A stretch of 25,997 nt of DNA from a virus, in IMG/VR virus record IMGVR_UViG_3300042868_006866, positions 1 through 25,997 of that record; one strand, 5' to 3'. Below, one piece after another: positions 22,624 through 25,997 of this stretch. Positions within the stretch are counted from its first letter, which is position 1; each line of letters opens with the position of its first letter. A program made the position numbers and the translations under genes. The notes under the pieces were generated by a model, which worked only from the letters and a program-made list of their open reading frames with translations, ran no database searches and was not told the DNA's origin.

Positions 22624-25600
22624 TTATGCTCCTAACCAAAAACTATTTGAAAGGGCAGTATTTGTAGATACCGCTCCGCCACCTGAACCTATTGATTGGT
22701 ACTCTGTACCATCATTTGTGAATTCCCATTCATCTTCTGTTTCATTAAATCTAATTGCAACATCAGTTAAGTCTCCACGATTTACTATTATACCAGCATT
22801 ACCCACTGGAGTTCCAGTTATACTTTCATTTAATGTTAAAAAGTCTGTAATTGGTTCACTAAGAACGTTAAAACTCATGGCATTATTTACATCAGTATAT
22901 AAAATTTCAATATTACTATGAGATCCACTAGAGAACATTGTGGATACAATATCCATTACCGCTTCATCATTAAGACTACTGGTTGCTTCTACCCAGAACG
23001 TGCCATCATATATGTACAACTTGCCAGTTTCATTATCAAACCACCCCATACCTTCTTCTGGAGAAGCTGGAGGAGTAGTAGAAACAACTGTTCCTGCTCC
23101 AGAACCTCCACCCTCTACCCACTCAAGACCAGTAGCTGTTCCATTTACAGCAAGAATATATCCAGCAGAACCAAGTGACGTTAAACCAGTTCCACCCTTT
23201 GTAGTAGGAATGACTGATCCATTCCAAGTACCTGAAACACTTCCTGAAAAATATGCATTTGATGCAGATATATCTGCTAAAGAAAATGATGCATGACCAG
23301 TATCAATATTTACTGCCTCATCTGGCTCTGGAGTATATCCATCAAAGAATTTAAATGTTCCATCTGATGCATCTCTAAATAAACCTGCGTGAGCATAACC
23401 TGCATCATAATATCCACCTGCAAATCCTAAGTCTGGATTGGCTTCTTCTTTTGCATGTGAGGTTCCACCAGAAACATATGATGCTCCAGGATCTGTTTTA
23501 ACAACTATAAAATATGTAGGAGTTGCAGAAGCAACAGTTAGATTATCTCCACTAGCAATATTAAATCCTGCTGGATCAACTCCAGTAATTCTAATATCCA
23601 TTCCAGCAGTATATAAATTTTCTGCAGTGTAAGTTATTGATCCACTTGAAAAAACTGCATTTGTAATAGTTGAATCAAGAGCAGCATTTAAATAAATTAA
23701 ATTATCATGAGTCGCAACTGTTTTAGTATTTTCAGTTGTTGTAGTTCCAGCTACATGCAAGTTTCCATCAATCCAAAGATCTTTTGCCACCCCAACTCCA
23801 CCAGATACAATTAAAGCACCAGTAGTGGCACTTGTAGATTCTGTTGTATTACTGATTGTAATAGCGTTTGTTGAAGTTGCACCACGATCAGTAACGGTCT
23901 CTAAAGTATCTGATTCTGAAGTTAAATAGCTTCCAATAGGCTGGTATATTGATGCTGCAGAAGCAGAAGTTAAATAGCTAGATAAATCCTGAACAACTGT
24001 TTCATTTATCCACTTTGAAGTGCTTGTATCCCAAACAAGTGCCTGTCCGTCTAAAGGTGTTCCTGTAATTACAACATTTGAAAGACTATTTATTGAATGA
24101 TTGTGAGATGTTAAAGAATATCCTGCAGCAGAATGATCTCCCCAAGCATATGCTGCATTCCAAGCTGAGGTTGAACCAGAAGTAATGTTAAAAGCATCTG
24201 ATGCAGTAAATATTGGATCTGACTCTGAAATTATATATGTATTTGAATCTACTGTCCAAGATCCAGATCCATTTGTTTTTAAGAATCCAGAAGTTCCAGA
24301 AATTGCAGAAATTGCAGTAAGGTCTGCATCTAATGGTTGATAATTTGTTGATGCTGAAGAAAGTGTTAGATAATTTGACAAGGTAGAAGTTAATGCACTA
24401 ACTGATCTTTCATTTGTAAAATATAGATTAGTTCCTTCTGAAAGATTTGTTGTAGTATATGAAGACATTCCTAAAAATGCAGTATCTTGAATTGATGCAT
24501 CTGGAAATTGTAATTCTCCATTATTATTAAATACAAAGTTTGCAGATCCTGAATTAGTTGTAATAGTAACACCATTATCATCACTTAATCTTATTGCATT
24601 AAGATATCCTTCAAGATTAATTGCACCGTCAGTAATTCCATCATATGATCTAATATTTATTACACTATCATATTCCCATCCATCTCTTGTAGCAAGATTT
24701 GCTTCTTCTGCTGTTTTATTTATCCAAATACCATTTGATAAATCATATGATAATATTTCATTATTTTGAACAGATCCAGAAATTAAAACATCAACAATAT
24801 CATGTAAATGTTGTCCAGGAATAGCTCTTGATAATATTCTTCCAGATGATGCGTGTACTCTTGTTACTGCTGCAACTGGAAATGTCCAATTTGGTGCAGT
24901 TGGCTTTACATTTGTTAGAAGTCCAGGAGTTGCTGGATTAATATAAAGTAAGTCTCCAAGTGCCCAACTTGCAGTATTAACGTTATTAATAAAACCAAAT
25001 TGTGTTACAAATCCAAATCCATCTGCTGGAATTTCTTCTGTTGTAATTCCAACAAAAAGCTCTGGTTCTGATGCTGATGTTGAAACTGCAGGAGATACCT
25101 TGACTGTATCTCCAGTAGCACCAGAAAACATAACAGCTGTTCTATCTGGTATTGCAACAGAATTAGAATTATTTTTAACTCTAATAACATGCTCTTGACC
25201 AATTTGAAGTGTAACGCCATTTGATTGAAGTTTTAAGGTTTCAAAATCATTATCCCATGAAAGTGTTCCAATTTCTTCACTTGTATTTTCAGGGGTAGTA
25301 TCAAAAGTAATATAATCTGGGTAAACAATAGAATCAATAGATACTAAAGATCCACTAGTATTTAAATTAATAACATTATTTACATCATCATAAATTGCTG
25401 TAACATTTGTATTACTAGCACTTGTAAATAAAAGAGCAACATAATCTTGGACTTGTTCTTGAGTTAATGGAGGATTTTCTATTACTCCATTTATTTCTAC
25501 CCAATAAGTTCCATCATATACATAGAATTCACCAGTATCATTTTTATACCAAGAATCTCCGATTTCTGGAGAAGTTGGCTCTGTTGTGCTAACGGTTGTT

Positions 25601-25755
25601 CCGCCACCACCTGCACCAAGGACTGACCAAGATCCTGCTTGGTAAATCTTTGCAACAGATGCTGAAGAATTAAAGTATAGCTCTCCATCAGATCCACTTA
25701 CAGGATCTGAAGGTAGATTAACTATCTTTAAAGTACTTAAAAATTTCTTTGCCAT
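22624..25755 (-). CDS. Large tail fibre / structural protein with duplicated module
   Basis: A 1,043-residue virion protein. The N-terminus (STLKIVNLPSDPVSGSDGELYFNSS) matches cyanophage fibre N-termini. Residues about 47-134 (TTVSTTEPTSPEIGDSWYKN, YVYDGTYWVE) recur in a second copy at about 882-965 (TVVSTTPPASPEEGMGWFDN, YIYDGTFWVE). Between them lie a hydrophobic beta region, a SYTTTNLSEGTNLYFTNER block, ESDPIFTAS with AYAWGDHSAAGYS, and TTGALIVSGGVGVAKDLWI followed by NLHVAGTTTTENT, all typical of long-fibre and tailspike shafts. DVAIRFNETEDEWEFTNDG lies near the C-terminus. It is the first gene of the fibre operon, after a GC-rich hairpin; AGAAGGA serves as ribosome binding site. Confidence 0.85.
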   Translation of the reverse strand: MAKKFLSTLKIVNLPSDPVSGSDGELYFNSSASVAKIYQAGSWSVLGAGGGGTTVSTTEPTSPEIGDSWYKNDTGEFYVYDGTYWVEINGVIENPPLTQEQVQDYVALLFTSASNTNVTAIYDDVNNVINLNTSGSLVSIDSIVYPDYITFDTTPENTSEEIGTLSWDNDFETLKLQSNGVTLQIGQEHVIRVKNNSNSVAIPDRTAVMFSGATGDTVKVSPAVSTSASEPELFVGITTEEIPADGFGFVTQFGFINNVNTASWALGDLLYINPATPGLLTNVKPTAPNWTFPVAAVTRVHASSGRILSRAIPGQHLHDIVDVLISGSVQNNEILSYDLSNGIWINKTAEEANLATRDGWEYDSVINIRSYDGITDGAINLEGYLNAIRLSDDNGVTITTNSGSANFVFNNNGELQFPDASIQDTAFLGMSSYTTTNLSEGTNLYFTNERSVSALTSTLSNYLTLSSASTNYQPLDADLTAISAISGTSGFLKTNGSGSWTVDSNTYIISESDPIFTASDAFNITSGSTSAWNAAYAWGDHSAAGYSLTSHNHSINSLSNVVITGTPLDGQALVWDTSTSKWINETVVQDLSSYLTSASAASIYQPIGSYLTSESDTLETVTDRGATSTNAITISNTTESTSATTGALIVSGGVGVAKDLWIDGNLHVAGTTTTENTKTVATHDNLIYLNAALDSTITNAVFSSGSITYTAENLYTAGMDIRITGVDPAGFNIASGDNLTVASATPTYFIVVKTDPGASYVSGGTSHAKEEANPDLGFAGGYYDAGYAHAGLFRDASDGTFKFFDGYTPEPDEAVNIDTGHASFSLADISASNAYFSGSVSGTWNGSVIPTTKGGTGLTSLGSAGYILAVNGTATGLEWVEGGGSGAGTVVSTTPPASPEEGMGWFDNETGKLYIYDGTFWVEATSSLNDEAVMDIVSTMFSSGSHSNIEILYTDVNNAMSFNVLSEPITDFLTLNESITGTPVGNAGIIVNRGDLTDVAIRFNETEDEWEFTNDGTEYQSIGSGGGAVSTNTALSNSFWLGA

Positions 25756-25774
25756 TTTTTCCTTCTAAAAATGA

Positions 25775-25798
25775 GGGGCTGGGGTTTATTCCAGCCCC
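25775..25798 (-). terminator. GC-rich hairpin, probable terminator of the upstream tail gene
   Basis: On the minus strand GGGGCTGG and CCAGCCCC form a perfect 8-bp stem with an 8-nt loop, followed by TCA and a run of five T. It lies between the stop of the partial tail gene (25816) and the large fibre gene (start 25755). A rho-independent terminator is the best reading, although the T-run is short and offset; a 5' mRNA stabilising hairpin is the alternative. Confidence 0.65.
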
Positions 25799-25802
25799 CC
25801 AC

Positions 25803-25813
25803 ATTATATTATA
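25803..25813 (-). promoter_or_regulatory. Overlapping TATAAT boxes before the large fibre gene
   Basis: TATAATATAAT on the minus strand contains two overlapping perfect -10 hexamers. Transcription would start near 25796, within the 5' arm of the hairpin just downstream. No convincing -35 is seen. Confidence 0.3.
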
Positions 25814-25815
25814 CT

Positions 25816-25997
25816 TTACCCAATTACTACAACACGATAAGTGTCAGCAGTGATTGTTGTTGCACTATTGATTTTAATAGTTATAGCAGATGTTGATGTA
25901 TGTTGTACATCTACTTCTACCTGATTATAATCAGCAGCAACTTCATATACTTGAACTGTTACATCCTTGGTTCCAAGGTTGTGTGTTACAGTCCATG
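25816..25997 (-). CDS. Tail protein, C-terminal fragment (starts beyond the window)
   Basis: The last 60 codons of a gene entering the window from the right, ending in TAA at 25818-25816. The visible end (WTVTHNLGTKDVTVQVYEVA, then EVDVQHTSTSAITIKINSAT and TYRVVVIG) matches the closing domain common to phage fibre and structural proteins ('VTHNLGT.DV.VQVYD...V.RTD...TYRVVVIG'). Its 5' part and full length cannot be judged. Confidence 0.8.
   Translation of the reverse strand, partial: WTVTHNLGTKDVTVQVYEVAADYNQVEVDVQHTSTSAITIKINSATTITADTYRVVVIG

Noticed and set aside
1-25997. tRNA genes, integrase, attachment sites or insertion sequences
   Set aside because: No cloverleaf-like gene, recombinase motif or terminal inverted repeats were seen by eye; gaps between genes are all well under 100 bases. 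A tRNAscan run would settle the tRNA point.

Overview
The window is a stretch of tailed dsDNA bacteriophage genome (Caudoviricetes) or a prophage-like copy of one. It is visibly AT-rich and densely packed, and every gene but one is on the minus strand, so transcription runs from position 25997 towards position 1. The identifying genes are a portal protein N-terminus, a LamG-like tail protein of about 1,200 residues, a holin-like membrane protein, a B12-dependent ribonucleotide reductase, and a long series of tail-fibre or tail-tip proteins of the tail-collar, C1q, and cyanophage/pelagiphage-type kinds. The host cannot be read directly. Portal and holin style, class II reductase and probable leaderless promoters would fit a low-GC actinobacterium, for example a freshwater lineage, but this is a tentative inference.

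Layout in transcription order. 25997-25816 is the C-terminus of a tail protein, followed by a GC-rich hairpin. 25755-13792 is a fibre/adhesin region: a 1,043-residue fibre, then fibres with shared N-terminal and C-terminal modules, two C1q-like proteins, a carbohydrate-binding-like fibre, three small assembly-type proteins, and three consecutive tail-collar proteins rich in His-x-His. 13783-11221 is a four-gene non-structural cassette: two paralogous unknown proteins (with a faint dUTPase-like C-terminal pattern) flanking a helical unknown and a GT-A glycosyltransferase. 11186-8980 returns to tail genes (BppU-like, collagen-like motif, and a fourth tail-collar/His-rich fibre with tandem repeats). 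8970-6739 holds a small unknown, a holin-like gene behind a textbook sigma-70 promoter, a GT-B glycosyltransferase, and a protein that may be a degenerate amidase fold. 6528-6749 is the only plus-strand gene. 6461-1 holds the ribonucleotide reductase, the LamG-like tail protein, a small unknown and the portal start.

The fibre genes probably build a multi-component host-recognition apparatus. The two glycosyltransferases may modify virion or host glycans, the reductase supplies dNTPs, and the holin-like protein acts at lysis. Many genes abut with TAATG or ATGA overlaps, indicating translational coupling. At several other junctions a TATAAT (or TACAAT) box sits 5-6 nt before the start codon, often built over the previous gene's TAA stop. 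This suggests internal leaderless promoters inside the late operon.
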